A DNA stretch of 64,000 nt from Leisingera methylohalidivorans DSM 14336 (GTDB taxonomy: Bacteria; Pseudomonadota; Alphaproteobacteria; Rhodobacterales; Rhodobacteraceae): the NCBI RefSeq assembly GCF_000511355.1, contig NC_023136.1, forward strand, positions 162,267 through 226,266, written 5' to 3'. Below are positions 16,621-26,518 of this stretch, one piece after another. Position 1 is the stretch's first letter. Each line of letters opens with the position of its first letter. Under the pieces are notes generated by a model, which saw only the letters and a program-made list of their open reading frames with translations, did no database searches and had not been told where the DNA came from. Both the position numbers and the translations under genes were made by a program.

Positions 16621-16872
16621 TCACTCACCGCCCGCTGCAGCTGATAGATACCGCACGGCTGCCGCTGTTGTTGCGATCTTCGTGTAATCGGCTTCCGGAA
16701 TGCTGATCCCAAGCCGCAGGTGCAAAGCCGTGACCAGGTTCAGAACATCCATCGAATCCAATTCCAGATCATCCTGCAGATGATCCTCGTCCGACACTTC
16801 CGCAGGATCGATGTCCGGGGCAATCCGCGTCAGTTCTTCCAGAAAAAGGGCACGCATGCCGGTCTGGTTCAT
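16621..16872 (-). CDS. Acyl carrier protein
   Basis: An 83-residue acidic carrier protein. The 4'-phosphopantetheine site is Ser40 in LELDSMDVLNLV, followed by LGISIPEADYTKIATTAAAV. The ATG at 16872 overlaps the E2 stop by 4 bases (ATGA), so it is the last gene of the acs-E1-E2-acp operon. It is not the housekeeping AcpP, which has the motif DSLDTVE and lies with fab genes. Association with a 2-oxoacid dehydrogenase suggests that an acyl group may be handed from E2 to this carrier; this is inference. Confidence 0.85.
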   Translation of the reverse strand: MNQTGMRALFLEELTRIAPDIDPAEVSDEDHLQDDLELDSMDVLNLVTALHLRLGISIPEADYTKIATTAAAVRYLSAAAGGE

Positions 16873-18029
16873 AATGCCTCCGGTTGTGAAATCAGCGTTT
16901 CGAATTCGGAGAGGAACTTGGCCGTCTGGCGCCCGCCGCTGACCCGGTGGTCGGCGGCAACGGTCACGGTGATGACCTGACGCGGGACAATCCTGTCTCC
17001 GGCCACCCAGGGCCGCCATTGCGGCGCCCCGATCCCGATCAGCGCCACTTGCGGCGGGAAAATCACGCCTGCCATTACCTCTCCGCTGGTTGCGCCCAGA
17101 CTGGAAACCGTGAGGGTGCCGCGGGTCATCTCGGAGCTTTTAAGCCGCCCCGCCCGTGCGCGGGATACCACGTCCCGCATCGCGGCCATCGTCTCATCCA
17201 GCGTCATTGACGGAACATCGGCAAGCGCCGGCGCCACCAGACCGCCGCCGCGCAGCGACACGGCAAGGCCGGGATTGACCTGTCCGGCGGGCTGAAACGC
17301 GCCGTCCGTGTAATGGCCGTTCATGGTCTTGACCTTCTGCGTAGCAACAGCTGCCGCGCGCAGAAGCACAGCGCCCAGCAGGATCCGCTCCGCCGGGGGG
17401 GCTTTTTCATTGCGGCCAGCCAGAAAATCAATGGCGCCTTGCATGTCCATGGTTTGTGACATGAAGAAATGCGGGATCGTCTGCGCGGAGCGCGTCATGG
17501 CAGCTGCAATTGCCTTGCGCATCTCGCTGAGGCGCGAGGACGGCTCGCCGATGTCGCGCATTCCGCCCGGTTCGACATCCGCCAGCACAATGGCTCCACC
17601 CGGGCCGCTGCCCGTCACCGCGCCAAGGTCCAGCCCCAGTTCCGCGGCCCGGGCCCGTGCTGCAGGCGACGCTCTGACCGCGCTCGCGCGAGGCATTGCC
17701 GGGGCTGACGGCACAGTTTCCTGGGTCAGGGCGGGTTGACCAGCCGCGGCCGGTTCCGGCCCAGAGCCCGGCCTGGCCGCCGGCGCCTCTTCCCCCTCGG
17801 CTTGAATGACTGCCATCGGAGCACCCACAGGCAGCACCGCACCGGGTCGCGCCTTCAGCTCCTGCACTGTGCCGGCTTCAAAACACTCGATTTCGATCGC
17901 GCCCTTCTGGGTTTCGACCACGGCAACCACATCGCCCCGGGCCACGGCATCGCCGGGTGCGATCAGCCATTCGGCCAATGTACCGCTTTCCATGTCGGAG
18001 CCAAGCGAGGGCATCACAAAGAGACCCAT
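16869..18029 (-). CDS. 2-oxoacid dehydrogenase E2 (dihydrolipoamide acyltransferase)
   Basis: A 386-residue protein. The lipoyl domain (1-78) has Lys42 in VVETQKGAIE as the lipoylation site. A Pro/Ala linker follows, then a peripheral subunit-binding domain (about 115-155, SPAARARAAELGLDLGAVTGSGPGG), and the catalytic domain from about 165. The C-terminal active-site signature reads AADHRVSGGRQTAKFL. The His is present, but the usual Asp or Asn four residues later (HxxxDG) is Gly, which is unusual. Its neighbours are a fused E1 upstream (1-base gap) and an ACP downstream; no E3 is in the operon. Confidence 0.85.
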   Translation of the reverse strand: MGLFVMPSLGSDMESGTLAEWLIAPGDAVARGDVVAVVETQKGAIEIECFEAGTVQELKARPGAVLPVGAPMAVIQAEGEEAPAARPGSGPEPAAAGQPALTQETVPSAPAMPRASAVRASPAARARAAELGLDLGAVTGSGPGGAIVLADVEPGGMRDIGEPSSRLSEMRKAIAAAMTRSAQTIPHFFMSQTMDMQGAIDFLAGRNEKAPPAERILLGAVLLRAAAVATQKVKTMNGHYTDGAFQPAGQVNPGLAVSLRGGGLVAPALADVPSMTLDETMAAMRDVVSRARAGRLKSSEMTRGTLTVSSLGATSGEVMAGVIFPPQVALIGIGAPQWRPWVAGDRIVPRQVITVTVAADHRVSGGRQTAKFLSEFETLISQPEAL

Positions 18030-18030
18030 C

Positions 18031-20028
18031 TTACCCTACTCCCATGACCGACTGCGCTGCGGCCACAATGGCCGGAACCTGCGGAATTGCCGCGTCTTCC
18101 AGATGCTTCGGATAAGGGATCGGCACCTCAGCTGAACAGACCCGCCCCACCGGCGCGTCCAGTGACCAGAACCCCTGCTCCATGATCCGCGCCGAAACCT
18201 CGGCAGCCAGCGATCCTGACCGCCAGCCCTCGTCCACAATAACCGCGTGGCGGGTCTTGCCGACTGAGGCCAGGATCGTTGCGTCATCCAGCGGCCGCAG
18301 GCTGCGCAGATCGACCACCTCCGCCGAAATGCCCAGGGCTGTCATCTCCTCAGCGGCTTCCAGCGTCTTGAACAGCGACCCGCCATAGGTGATCAGGCTG
18401 ACATCCGTGCCTTCGCGGCGGACCGCCGCATTTGAGATATCCACCGGCCCGGCCCCACTGCTGATCCCACCTTCGCGATTATACAGCATGACATTTTCAA
18501 AAATCAGCACCGGATCCGGATCGCACAGCGCCGTCCACAGCATCCCGCGCGCATCCTCCAGCGAGGCCGGGGCCAGCACTTTCAGCCCCGGAATATGCGC
18601 GTACCACCCCTCCAGGCTGTGCGAGTGCTGCGCCGCCAGCTGCTTGCCCGCGCCGGTGGCCATGCGGATCACCAAGGGCACCCCGGCCTGCCCGCCGGAC
18701 ATATGCCGAACGGTGGCTGCCGTATTCAGGATCTGATCCAGCGCCAGCAGCGAGAAATTGACCGTCATCAGTTCCACAATCGGACGCATCCCCGCCATCG
18801 CTGCTCCGATACCGGCACCTGTGAACCCGGACTCAGACAAGGGAGTGTCGCGAATGCGGTCCTCGCCGAATTCCTCCATCAGACCCATCGACACCGCATA
18901 GCAGCCGCCATAGGCGCCCACATCCTCGCCCATCAGGAACACACGCTTGTCACGGATCATCGCGTCCCGGATCGCTTGCCGTACCGCCTCGCGGTAGGTG
19001 ATCTGCTGCGTCTCACCGTCTGCCTCCGCAGGCGGAAGTGGATCCGGCTGCGGCCCAAGCACATGGTTGGACAGACTAGCAAGCGGCTCCCACGGTGCTG
19101 CTTCCGCAAATTGAACTGCTTCCGAAATCTCGGCGTCAATCTTTGCCTCAATCCCGGCAATATCCTCCTCGTGGATCAGCCCTGTTTCCAGCAGCCAGTT
19201 GCGGAACCGGACAATCGGGCCGCGCTGGCGCCACTGCTCGACCTCGGCCTTGTCGCGGTACAGCTGGGCATCGAACATCGAATGGGCGCGGAACCGGTAG
19301 GTGCGGCACTCCAGAAACACCGGTTTGCCGCTCTCGCGGATGTCCGCAATCGCTCTGCGGGCCGCCGCCTCAACCGCGACCACATCCATGCCGTCCACCA
19401 CTTCGGCCTTCACCCCATAGGCCGCAGCCTTGTCGCGGATGTCAGTCTCGGACTCGCTGCGCCCCAGTGCTGTGCCCATCGCATAGCCGTTGTTTTCACA
19501 GACAAACAGCACTGGAAGCCCCCAAAGTTCCGCCAGGTTCATGGCCTCGTGGAACTCGCCCTCTGCCACCGCGCCTTCGCCAAAGAAACAGGCGGTGACA
19601 TGAGGTTCGTCCTGCATCCGATCCGCCAGTGCCAGCCCCGCGGCCAGCGGCAGGCCGCCGCCGACAATGGCGTTGCCCCCATAGAAATTGGCCGCCGCGT
19701 CGTACAGATGCATCGAGCCGCCGCGCCCGCCCGAGCAGCCCTCACTCTTACCGAACATCTCGGCCATGACCGCATTCATCGTAACCCCGCGCACCAGGGC
19801 ATGACCATGCTCGCGGTAGGTGGCGACGATCCGGTCGCCTTCCTCCAGCGCCGGAATCACTCCGACCGCAATCGCCTCTTCTCCGTCGTACAGATGCAGA
19901 AAGCCGCGGATCTTTTCCTGCGTGTACAGCTCGGCGCATTTGTCCTCGAACATGCGGATCCGCATCATGCCTGCCAGCAGGCTGCGCACATGGCTGCGGC
20001 CAAGGTGGGGTTTGTCCTGAACACTCAT
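18031..20028 (-). CDS. Fused E1 alpha-beta of a pyruvate-type dehydrogenase
   Basis: A 665-residue fusion. The E1-alpha part (about 1-325) contains [22 protein letters not shown] and the TPP motif [20 protein letters not shown] ending ENN. After a short linker, the E1-beta part (about 340-665) has [35 protein letters not shown] and [10 protein letters not shown]. The protein should decarboxylate a 2-oxoacid, probably pyruvate, and reductively acylate the E2 lipoyl group. Fusion of alpha and beta is uncommon; most relatives encode them separately. It overlaps the upstream ligase gene by 4 bases. Confidence 0.85.
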   Translation of the reverse strand: MSVQDKPHLGRSHVRSLLAGMMRIRMFEDKCAELYTQEKIRGFLHLYDGEEAIAVGVIPALEEGDRIVATYREHGHALVRGVTMNAVMAEMFGKSEGCSGGRGGSMHLYDAAANFYGGNAIVGGGLPLAAGLALADRMQDEPHVTACFFGEGAVAEGEFHEAMNLAELWGLPVLFVCENNGYAMGTALGRSESETDIRDKAAAYGVKAEVVDGMDVVAVEAAARRAIADIRESGKPVFLECRTYRFRAHSMFDAQLYRDKAEVEQWRQRGPIVRFRNWLLETGLIHEEDIAGIEAKIDAEISEAVQFAEAAPWEPLASLSNHVLGPQPDPLPPAEADGETQQITYREAVRQAIRDAMIRDKRVFLMGEDVGAYGGCYAVSMGLMEEFGEDRIRDTPLSESGFTGAGIGAAMAGMRPIVELMTVNFSLLALDQILNTAATVRHMSGGQAGVPLVIRMATGAGKQLAAQHSHSLEGWYAHIPGLKVLAPASLEDARGMLWTALCDPDPVLIFENVMLYNREGGISSGAGPVDISNAAVRREGTDVSLITYGGSLFKTLEAAEEMTALGISAEVVDLRSLRPLDDATILASVGKTRHAVIVDEGWRSGSLAAEVSARIMEQGFWSLDAPVGRVCSAEVPIPYPKHLEDAAIPQVPAIVAAAQSVMGVG

Positions 20029-21758
20029 GTCTCATCGCTCTCCAATGTCGAAATGTCGCCAACCGGCAGGCCCAGTTCACGGGCCTTCAGCAGCCGCCGC
20101 ATGATCTTGCCCGAGCGGGTTTTTGGCAGGGTCTTGCGGAACAGAATTGCGCGCGGGGCAACGGCTGCGCCTAGCCGTTTGCGCGCATGCGCCCGCACAT
20201 CGCGTTCCAGGTCTTCTGATGGTTCAAACCCGCGGCTCAGCGTGACATAGGCCCTGACGACCTCGCCTGCGGTTTCATCGGGGACGCCAATCACCGCCGC
20301 CTCAGCCACTGCGGCATGCTCCAGCAGGGCACTCTCCACCTCGAACGGGCCGATCAGATGGCCGGAGGTTTTGATCAGGTCATCCTTGCGCCCGACAAAC
20401 CAGTAATACCCGTCTTCATCCCGGGCCGCCAAATCACCGGACAGATACCAGCCATCGGCAAAGCAATTTGCGAACCGCTCTTCCTCATTCAGATAGGCGC
20501 GCATCACCGACGGCCAGTCCCGGCGCAGCGCCAGTTCGCCGATCTCTCCGGTCCCGCACTCGGTCAGCCCGTCTTCGCCCGCGGTCAGGATACCTGCCGT
20601 GATCCCAGGCAATGGCTTGCCCATCGACCCCGGTTTCACCTCCATGCCCGGCAGATTGGCAATCATGATGCCGCCAGTCTCGGTCTGCCACCAATTGTCG
20701 TGAAAGGGCTGTCCGAACACCTTGCCGCTCCAGACCACCGCCTCGGGGTTCAGCGGCTCGCCGACGCTGGCCAGAAACCGCAGCGATGAAAAATCATAAT
20801 CTGCCGCTGCCTCCGCCCCGGCCCGCATCATCATGCGGATCGCGGTAGGCGCCGAATACCAGATTTCGACCTTTTCGCGTGCAATGATGCGGTACCAGTG
20901 CTCAAGATCAAACTCGGCTTCGTCCACGATCATGGTGACCCGGTTCACCAGCGGCGCGATGATGCCGTAAGACGTTCCAGTCACCCATCCGGGGTCTGCC
21001 GTGCACCAATAGACCGCGCCGGGCGTCAGCCCCAATGCGATGCGCCCCGAATAGGCATGGTACTCCACCGCGCCATGCACATGCACAACGCCCTTGGGCT
21101 TTCCCGTGGTGCCCGAGGTGAAATGCACAAGCGCCAGGTCTTCCGCCCCGGTCTGGACCGTCTCAAACGCCTCCCCTGCCCGCTTCAGCGCCGGGCCCAG
21201 TGCGACACAGCCATAAGGCGCATCATCACCAGCAACCAGCACAAGCTTCAGGGATGGCAGCTGATCCCGGAACGGTGCAATCTTGCGCCGGTAAAGCGAG
21301 GCGGTGGTGATCAGTACATTTGCCGATCCGATTTCCATCCGCGTCCGGATGGGTTCGGGGCCAAAGGCGGCAAAAAGCGGCGTGTACACCAGCCCGGCTT
21401 TCAGCGTTCCGATCGCGCCAGCATACAGCTCCGGCACCCGCCCCATCAGCGAATACACACTATCCCCCTGCTGCAGCCCGTGGTCCCGCAGCAGATTTGC
21501 AAACCGCGACGACATCCCAGCCAGATCCCCATAGGTCAGCTCGCGCCTGCTGCCGTCCTTGCCAAGCCAGCGGATGGCCGTTTGGGCACCATACCCCGCA
21601 GCAACGTGCCGGTCTGCGGCTTCATGCGCAATATTAAGGCCTCCATTCAGGCCGCCGACCAATTTCTCAGTACCGGCCCACGGGCTGCCTTCCCCGCCAG
21701 CAGAGAACACGGGACCGTCACGCGGACGTTCACCCCCTGCTTTCCTGTCTACTTCCAT
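20025..21758 (-). CDS. Acetyl-CoA synthetase-like AMP-forming ligase
   Basis: A 577-residue adenylate-forming enzyme. The P-loop-like motif [18 protein letters not shown] is near residue 213. WWQTETGG (about residue 355) is the acetyl-CoA synthetase signature, followed by [40 protein letters not shown] and the catalytic Lys in [12 protein letters not shown]. It is shorter than AcsA (about 650 residues). It heads the operon ligase-E1-E2-acp. Both the ligase and the dehydrogenase would make an acetyl thioester, on CoA or possibly on the ACP. An FNR-like box lies about 46 bases upstream. Confidence 0.85.
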   Translation of the reverse strand: MEVDRKAGGERPRDGPVFSAGGEGSPWAGTEKLVGGLNGGLNIAHEAADRHVAAGYGAQTAIRWLGKDGSRRELTYGDLAGMSSRFANLLRDHGLQQGDSVYSLMGRVPELYAGAIGTLKAGLVYTPLFAAFGPEPIRTRMEIGSANVLITTASLYRRKIAPFRDQLPSLKLVLVAGDDAPYGCVALGPALKRAGEAFETVQTGAEDLALVHFTSGTTGKPKGVVHVHGAVEYHAYSGRIALGLTPGAVYWCTADPGWVTGTSYGIIAPLVNRVTMIVDEAEFDLEHWYRIIAREKVEIWYSAPTAIRMMMRAGAEAAADYDFSSLRFLASVGEPLNPEAVVWSGKVFGQPFHDNWWQTETGGIMIANLPGMEVKPGSMGKPLPGITAGILTAGEDGLTECGTGEIGELALRRDWPSVMRAYLNEEERFANCFADGWYLSGDLAARDEDGYYWFVGRKDDLIKTSGHLIGPFEVESALLEHAAVAEAAVIGVPDETAGEVVRAYVTLSRGFEPSEDLERDVRAHARKRLGAAVAPRAILFRKTLPKTRSGKIMRRLLKARELGLPVGDISTLESDET

Positions 21759-21803
21759 GACATCCTCCCTGCTGTATGATCACCCGGGAACGGGCGTCCG
21801 GCT

Positions 21804-21817
21804 ATGATGCGCATCAA
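21804..21817 (-). promoter_or_regulatory. Candidate FNR-type box for the acs-E1-E2-acp operon
   Basis: On the minus strand it reads TTGAT-GCGC-ATCAT, nine of ten positions of TTGAT-N4-ATCAA. It lies 46 bases upstream of the ligase start. Confidence 0.6.
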
Positions 21818-21886
21818 TCCGGCCGCCGGATCCGCACCTGCCAGGCGCAGAAACGGCAGTCAGAGCTTCAAGCGAAGCACATGGAT

Positions 21887-22088
21887 TCACTTACCGCCCG
21901 GCATCCTCTCCAGCCGGGCAACCGTCGTATCGATGGCCTGTGGAACCAGCTTCTCAACGTCCGCGGCGGAATAGGTTTCGCCATCGGCGCTGGCGCCCGT
22001 CACCCCGATAGGGTGAAACTCAAGAAGCAGCAAAAGCCGCTTCTCTCCGGTGAATACCAAAGTGGTTTCCGTGCAATGACGGGACCGT
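21887..22088 (-). other. Small unrecognised minus-strand frame
   Basis: An open frame ending at 21887 encodes TETTLVFTGEKRLLLLLEFH, then GVTGASADGETYSAADVEKLVP. It looks protein-like but has no convincing start, and its upstream part overlaps the DUF2953-like remnant. I do not recognise a family. It may be a decayed third gene of the GerW/DUF2953 group. Confidence 0.25.
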
Positions 22089-22420
22089 TTAATCCTGCAA
22101 ACCGCCGCAAAGGCCTGAGCCCGCGGCGCGGACGCGGGGATCAACAAGCCAGGTCACCGAACCGGCCCGAAGGCAGCCCATCCGAAGCGGTCCGCCGGCA
22201 CAATAAAAGCGGCCGGAACCCAGGAGGCGTCCAGCTCGGCCCGGCCGGTAAGCACCGCCCGGTCAAAGGTGGGTTGCAGATTCACCCGCAGCTTCCGGGT
22301 ACAGGACATTCCGTAAACCAGCGGCGTCAGCATTCCATACAGCTGCCCGGTTTCAGCTGGATCACCCAGCCCGAACGCCGCATCAACGCTCAGCCCCCGG
22401 ATTTGAAGCCAAAACCGTAA
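22089..22420 (-). pseudogene. DUF2953-like protein, C-terminal remnant
   Basis: A frame without a start reads LRFWLQIRGLSVDAAFGLGD, then PAETGQLYGMLTPLVYG, KLRVNLQPTFDRAVLTGRAELD and TWLVDPRVRAAG, ending in TAA at 22089. The D-P-A-x-T-G and Y/L-G segments are the usual DUF2953 pattern. The N-terminal part is missing, replaced by the GerW-like frame. DUF2953 and GerW genes are known neighbours, usually in the opposite order. Confidence 0.5.
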
Positions 22421-22542
22421 CTGACAATCGGAATAACTGTCGCGTCACCCTTTTCAATCGGATCTACCAGCACGTTCTTGGCATTCAGCAGGCGGTCCAG
22501 TTCTTCCACCGCGCCCTTCAGCAGCCGTTCAACATTGTCCAT
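22390..22542 (-). pseudogene. GerW/YtfJ-like protein, N-terminal fragment
   Basis: A 50-codon frame encodes MDNVERLLKGAVEELDRLLN, AKNVLVDPIEKGDATVIPIV and YGFGFKSGG, then stops. This is the conserved N-terminus of GerW (spore protein YtfJ) family proteins, which are normally 110-150 residues and continue with a glycine-rich stretch. A good GGTGA site precedes the ATG. The fragment runs into DUF2953-like sequence in another frame, so a deletion has probably fused the two genes. Confidence 0.55.
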
Positions 22543-22675
22543 CGCCGTCACCTTTCACCAGATCAACAGTCAACGAACTGAACGTACCAGCCCGGCGGCT
22601 GGCGGAAATTGATGCCGCTCAATCCGCGCCTGTGCCTTTGAACCCGGCCCCGGCCCCGGCAGCCCGCCCGGCTGA

Positions 22676-22689
22676 CTGATCTGCATCAA
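22676..22689 (+). promoter_or_regulatory. Candidate FNR-type box upstream of ppsA
   Basis: CTGAT-CTGC-ATCAA matches nine of ten positions of TTGAT-N4-ATCAA. It is centred about 65 bases before the ppsA start at 22748. Confidence 0.6.
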
Positions 22690-22747
22690 TGGATCAGGCC
22701 AGTTTCATGGCATTATGGATGCATCCCTTCAGGATTGGAGATCGGAC

Positions 22748-25126
22748 ATGGCCCATTCCACCCCTCCCGTATTCGGCTTTGACAAGGTGCAGCGCTCCGA
22801 TACCGGCCTCGTCGGCGGCAAGAATGCGTCCCTGGGCGAAATGATCAGGGCACTCGGCTCCAAGGGGATTCACGTTCCGCCGGGATTTGCCACTACGGCT
22901 GATGCCTACCGCGACTACCTGTCCGCCAACGGACTGGAACCCCGGATTTCACAACAACTCAACGCCTTGGCCGGGGGGCGGAGAACGCTGCAAGAGGCGG
23001 GGCAGGCAATCCGTTCCATGATCCTGGAAGGAGAATGGCCAGAGACAACCGCGCAAGCGATCCTTGCCCATTACCGGAGCCTCGGCACAGCGGCAGGACA
23101 GGTGGATGTGCCCGTTGCTGTCCGCTCCAGCGCCACCGCCGAAGACCTGCCGGAGGCCAGCTTTGCCGGCCAGCAGGAGACCTTCCTGAACGTCATTGGC
23201 GAGCAGGCGCTGCTGGTGGCCTGCCGGAAATGCTATGCCTCGCTGTTTACCGACCGGGCCATCTCTTACCGGCAGATCCACGGGTTCGACCATATGCAGG
23301 TGGCGCTGTCGGTCGGGGTGCAGCAGATGGTGCGGGCCGATACCGGCGGCGCGGGCGTGATGTTCTCCATCGACACCGAATCCGGTTTTCCCGATGCCGT
23401 CCTGATCAACGCCGCCTGGGGTCTGGGCGAAAACGTGGTGCAAGGGGCCGTGGACCCGGACGAGTACCAGGTTTTCAAACCGTTCCTGGACACCCCCGCC
23501 CTGACGCCAATTCTGGAAAAACGGCTGGGCGCCAAGGCCATCAAGATGATCCAGGACCGCGACGGCAGCCCGCGCAACGTGCCCGCGTCCAAGGCCGAGC
23601 GGGCGCGATATGTCCTCAGCGACGAGGAGATCCTGACGCTGGCCCGGCAAGCCAAGGTGATCGAAGACCACTATGGCATGCCGATGGACATGGAATGGGC
23701 CCGCGACGGGGAAACCGGCAGGATCTACATCGTGCAGGCCCGGCCGGAAACCGTTCAGTCGCGCACTGGCGCCGGAACGCTGAGAACCTGTTCAGTGATG
23801 GATCCGGGGCGCATGCTGGTGACCGGGATGAGTGTCGGCAGCGGCGCTGTTTCAGGCCGCGTGTCGATCATCGAAAGCGCTGATGACATCAGCCGGTTCG
23901 TTGAGGGCTCGGTGCTGGTGACCGGCACCACCGACCCCGACTGGGTACCGGTTATGAAACGGGCCGCTGCCATTGTCACCGATCATGGCGGCCGCACCTC
24001 GCACGCGGCCATTATCAGCCGCGAATTGGGCCTGCCCGCCATCGTCGGTTGCGGCAATGCCACCGAGGTTCTGCATGATCAGCAGGACGTCACGGTATCC
24101 TGTGCAGGCGGGGACAACGGCATTGTGACCGAAGGGCTGTCGCAAATAGCCGTCACCGAAGACTCCCTTGCGGATCTGCCCCGGCCTGAAACCAAAATCA
24201 TGCTCAACCTGGCCAACCCCAGTGCAGCGCTGCGCTGGTGGCGGCTGCCGGTTGACGGTGTCGGGCTGGCGCGGATGGAATTTGTGATCAGCAACGCCGT
24301 GCGTGCCCATCCGATGGCGCTTGCCCGCTTCGATCAGATACACGATCCGGACACCCGCGCCGCAATCGATCGGCTGACCGAAGGCTATGGCGAAAAAACC
24401 GAATACTTCGTCGACCGCCTCGCCCGGGGCCTGTCCCGGATTGCCGCCTTCTGCTATCCCAAGCCGGTGATCATCCGGATGAGCGATTTCAAAACCAATG
24501 AATACGCCGATCTGCTGGGCGGCCGGGGTTTTGAACCGTTAGAAGAAAACCCGATGATGGGCTTCCGGGGAGCCTCGCGGTATTATTCTGACGAATACCG
24601 CGCCGGGTTTGCGCTGGAATGCCAGGCGATTGCCCGGTTGCGCGGGCAGATGGGCTTTGACAACGTGATCGTGATGATCCCCTTCTGCCGCACCCCGGAA
24701 GAGGCAGACCGCGTTCTGGCGGTCATGGCGGAACACGGGCTGAAGCGTGGTGACGATGGGCTCGAGGTCTATGTGATGTGCGAAATCCCCGCCAATGTCC
24801 TGCGCGCAGGCGAATTTGCGCAGCGGTTTGACGGCTTCTCCATCGGCTCAAACGACCTCACGCAGCTGACACTGGGCATCGACCGCGACTCTGACGCCTT
24901 GGCAGAGATGTTCCGCGAGGACGATCCGGCGGTGCTGTGGATGATCGAAACCGTCATCCGCGAAGCGCATAAGGCGGGATCCAAGGTCGGATTTTGCGGC
25001 CAGGCCCCCAGCAATGACCCGGGCTATGCCCGTCGCCTGGTGGAATTCGGCATCGACAGCATTTCGGTCACGCCTGACAGTTTCCTGCAGGTTCTGCGCA
25101 ACGCTGCCGCTGCGGAATCCAGCTAA
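22748..25126 (+). CDS. ppsA: Phosphoenolpyruvate synthase
   Basis: A 792-residue enzyme converting pyruvate and ATP to PEP, AMP and phosphate. ATG 22748 follows GGAG by 8 bases and is preferred over 22715. The N-terminal ATP-binding domain has GGKNASLGEM and VRSSATAEDLPEASFAGQQ. The swivelling phosphohistidine site is VTDHGGRTSHAAIISRELG (about 410-430). The C-terminal PEP-binding barrel has VIIRMSDFKTNEYADLLGG and ends SNDLTQLTLGIDRDS with GFCGQAPS. It has an FNR-like box and lies next to the PDH-like operon, hinting at anaerobic re-routing of pyruvate. Its 3' end overlaps the convergent pfkB by 4 bases. Confidence 0.93.
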   Translation: MAHSTPPVFGFDKVQRSDTGLVGGKNASLGEMIRALGSKGIHVPPGFATTADAYRDYLSANGLEPRISQQLNALAGGRRTLQEAGQAIRSMILEGEWPETTAQAILAHYRSLGTAAGQVDVPVAVRSSATAEDLPEASFAGQQETFLNVIGEQALLVACRKCYASLFTDRAISYRQIHGFDHMQVALSVGVQQMVRADTGGAGVMFSIDTESGFPDAVLINAAWGLGENVVQGAVDPDEYQVFKPFLDTPALTPILEKRLGAKAIKMIQDRDGSPRNVPASKAERARYVLSDEEILTLARQAKVIEDHYGMPMDMEWARDGETGRIYIVQARPETVQSRTGAGTLRTCSVMDPGRMLVTGMSVGSGAVSGRVSIIESADDISRFVEGSVLVTGTTDPDWVPVMKRAAAIVTDHGGRTSHAAIISRELGLPAIVGCGNATEVLHDQQDVTVSCAGGDNGIVTEGLSQIAVTEDSLADLPRPETKIMLNLANPSAALRWWRLPVDGVGLARMEFVISNAVRAHPMALARFDQIHDPDTRAAIDRLTEGYGEKTEYFVDRLARGLSRIAAFCYPKPVIIRMSDFKTNEYADLLGGRGFEPLEENPMMGFRGASRYYSDEYRAGFALECQAIARLRGQMGFDNVIVMIPFCRTPEEADRVLAVMAEHGLKRGDDGLEVYVMCEIPANVLRAGEFAQRFDGFSIGSNDLTQLTLGIDRDSDALAEMFREDDPAVLWMIETVIREAHKAGSKVGFCGQAPSNDPGYARRLVEFGIDSISVTPDSFLQVLRNAAAAESS

Positions 25127-26118
25127 ACGGCCTGAACCGCGCATATCGGCAGCAGCGCCTGCACCTGGCCGCTCCCGAACAGCGCGGTCCCTTCTGATCC
25201 AACCGTAGCAGCCGCCGCGGCAACGCCCCAGCGCAATGCCTGATCAAGCGGCTCGCCCCGGGCCAGGGCCAGCGTCAGCGCACCGGTGAACGCATCTCCA
25301 GCCCCGATTTTGCTGCACACCTCAACCTGCGGGGCGCGGCAAAAGAACCGCTGGCCTTGCGTGGCCAGAATGGACCCTTCTGCCCCGCGCCCGCCAACCA
25401 CAATACGCGCCGCACCGCGCGCGATCAGGTCTTGGGCAAACGCCAGACTGTCCTCAACGGACGCCAGTGGCTGCCCGGCAGACTGTTCCGCCTCCCGCTG
25501 ATCAAGCCGCAGGACATGCAACGGTTTGGCGGGCGAGGCCAGCAGATGGCTCAGCGCCGCCTTTGATGTATCCACAACCAGCTTGTGGGTGCGCGGCGCA
25601 AGCGCCTCCATGATCTGCTGCGGGAAATCGTCATCCAGCCCTGACGTGATACCACCGCTAAGAATCACGTACCCATCTTCAGGCGCAGCCGAAGCGACCG
25701 CACTCAGAAGCCGGGCGCTGTCGGCGCCGTCCATCGTCTCACCCGGAACGCTGAACCGGAACTGCTCGCCGGTTGTTTCATCGGTCACGGCAAAGCTTTG
25801 CCGTGTTTCACCGCCTGCGGAAACCGCCCGCACCGGCACATCCTCAGCCGCCAGAAGCCGCAGCAGCCATTCGCCCATAGCACCGCCGGCCGCAACCAGC
25901 GCCGTCACATCCCCGCCAAGCTTGCGGATCGCACGGGCAGCATTGACGCCGCCGCCGCCAGGGTCGACGCGCGGCGCCCCGCAATACAGCTTGAGCCCGG
26001 CAACCACCCGCTCAACAGAGGTCGACAGATCAACAGCGGGGTTGAGCGTGATTGTCAGAATCCCGGAAACCGGTTCGCATTCCTCTCTGCCCCTGCGGGC
26101 AGCAGCAGACCCAGCCAT
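25123..26118 (-). CDS. pfkB: PfkB-type sugar kinase (Pfk-2 / 1-phosphofructokinase family)
   Basis: A 331-residue ribokinase-superfamily enzyme. The start ITLNPAVDLSTSVERV and VDPGGGGVNAARAIRKLGGD match E. coli Pfk-2 more closely than FruK. The C-terminal ATP and catalytic motif is KIGAGDAFTGALTLALARG, where the Asp is the catalytic base. ATG 26118 has AAAGGG 7 bases upstream; a TTG six bases earlier overlaps the upstream stop. It probably phosphorylates fructose-6-phosphate. It is translationally close to the small gene upstream. Confidence 0.85.
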   Translation of the reverse strand: MAGSAAARRGREECEPVSGILTITLNPAVDLSTSVERVVAGLKLYCGAPRVDPGGGGVNAARAIRKLGGDVTALVAAGGAMGEWLLRLLAAEDVPVRAVSAGGETRQSFAVTDETTGEQFRFSVPGETMDGADSARLLSAVASAAPEDGYVILSGGITSGLDDDFPQQIMEALAPRTHKLVVDTSKAALSHLLASPAKPLHVLRLDQREAEQSAGQPLASVEDSLAFAQDLIARGAARIVVGGRGAEGSILATQGQRFFCRAPQVEVCSKIGAGDAFTGALTLALARGEPLDQALRWGVAAAAATVGSEGTALFGSGQVQALLPICAVQAV

Positions 26119-26120
26119 GT

Positions 26121-26492
26121 TCAATCCCTTTTCAGGATCATCGCCAGCCGCAGAACCGCCGCCAGGACAGCTTGCGCCAGAACTGGCGACTGGCCCAGAC
26201 CGATCGCCGCATCGTTATCGAGTTTGCCGTTTTCCCGCAAAGTACAATGCCAGCGGCCGTGTTTGCCATAGGCACGTCCCCGGATATGCACATCCCAATC
26301 CGGAAAGGCATTATCGGCAACATGCATTGCACCGTCCGCAGTGCCGATCCGCTGCGCAGTGTTCTCCTCATCCTGCACAGTATCCGGCAGCAGAAACACA
26401 AGTGCACGCAGCACGCCGTCTAAATCCGCCAGGGTGAAATCTGTCCTGCTTTCCAACCGGTCAATCAGGACTTCCAGTTCCGGGTCTTGCAT
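26121..26492 (-). CDS. Conserved hypothetical protein upstream of pfkB
   Basis: A 123-residue acidic soluble protein. The ATG at 26492 follows GGAGAGG by 5 bases. It contains LESRTDFTLADLDGVLRALV, FPDWDVHIRGRAYGKHGRWHCTLRENG and a helical tail VLAQAVLAAVLRLAM. No family is recognised with confidence. It sits between the CxxC protein gene and pfkB in one direction with tight spacing, so it belongs to that transcription unit. Confidence 0.6.
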   Translation of the reverse strand: MQDPELEVLIDRLESRTDFTLADLDGVLRALVFLLPDTVQDEENTAQRIGTADGAMHVADNAFPDWDVHIRGRAYGKHGRWHCTLRENGKLDNDAAIGLGQSPVLAQAVLAAVLRLAMILKRD

Positions 26493-26518
26493 AGCCACCT
26501 CTCCAGCTTCTTGGATTT

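Noticed and set aside
18595..20250. 551-codon plus-strand frame antisense to the fused E1 gene
   Set aside because: Mirror of a strongly conserved dehydrogenase in GC-rich DNA; no motif and no ribosome site.
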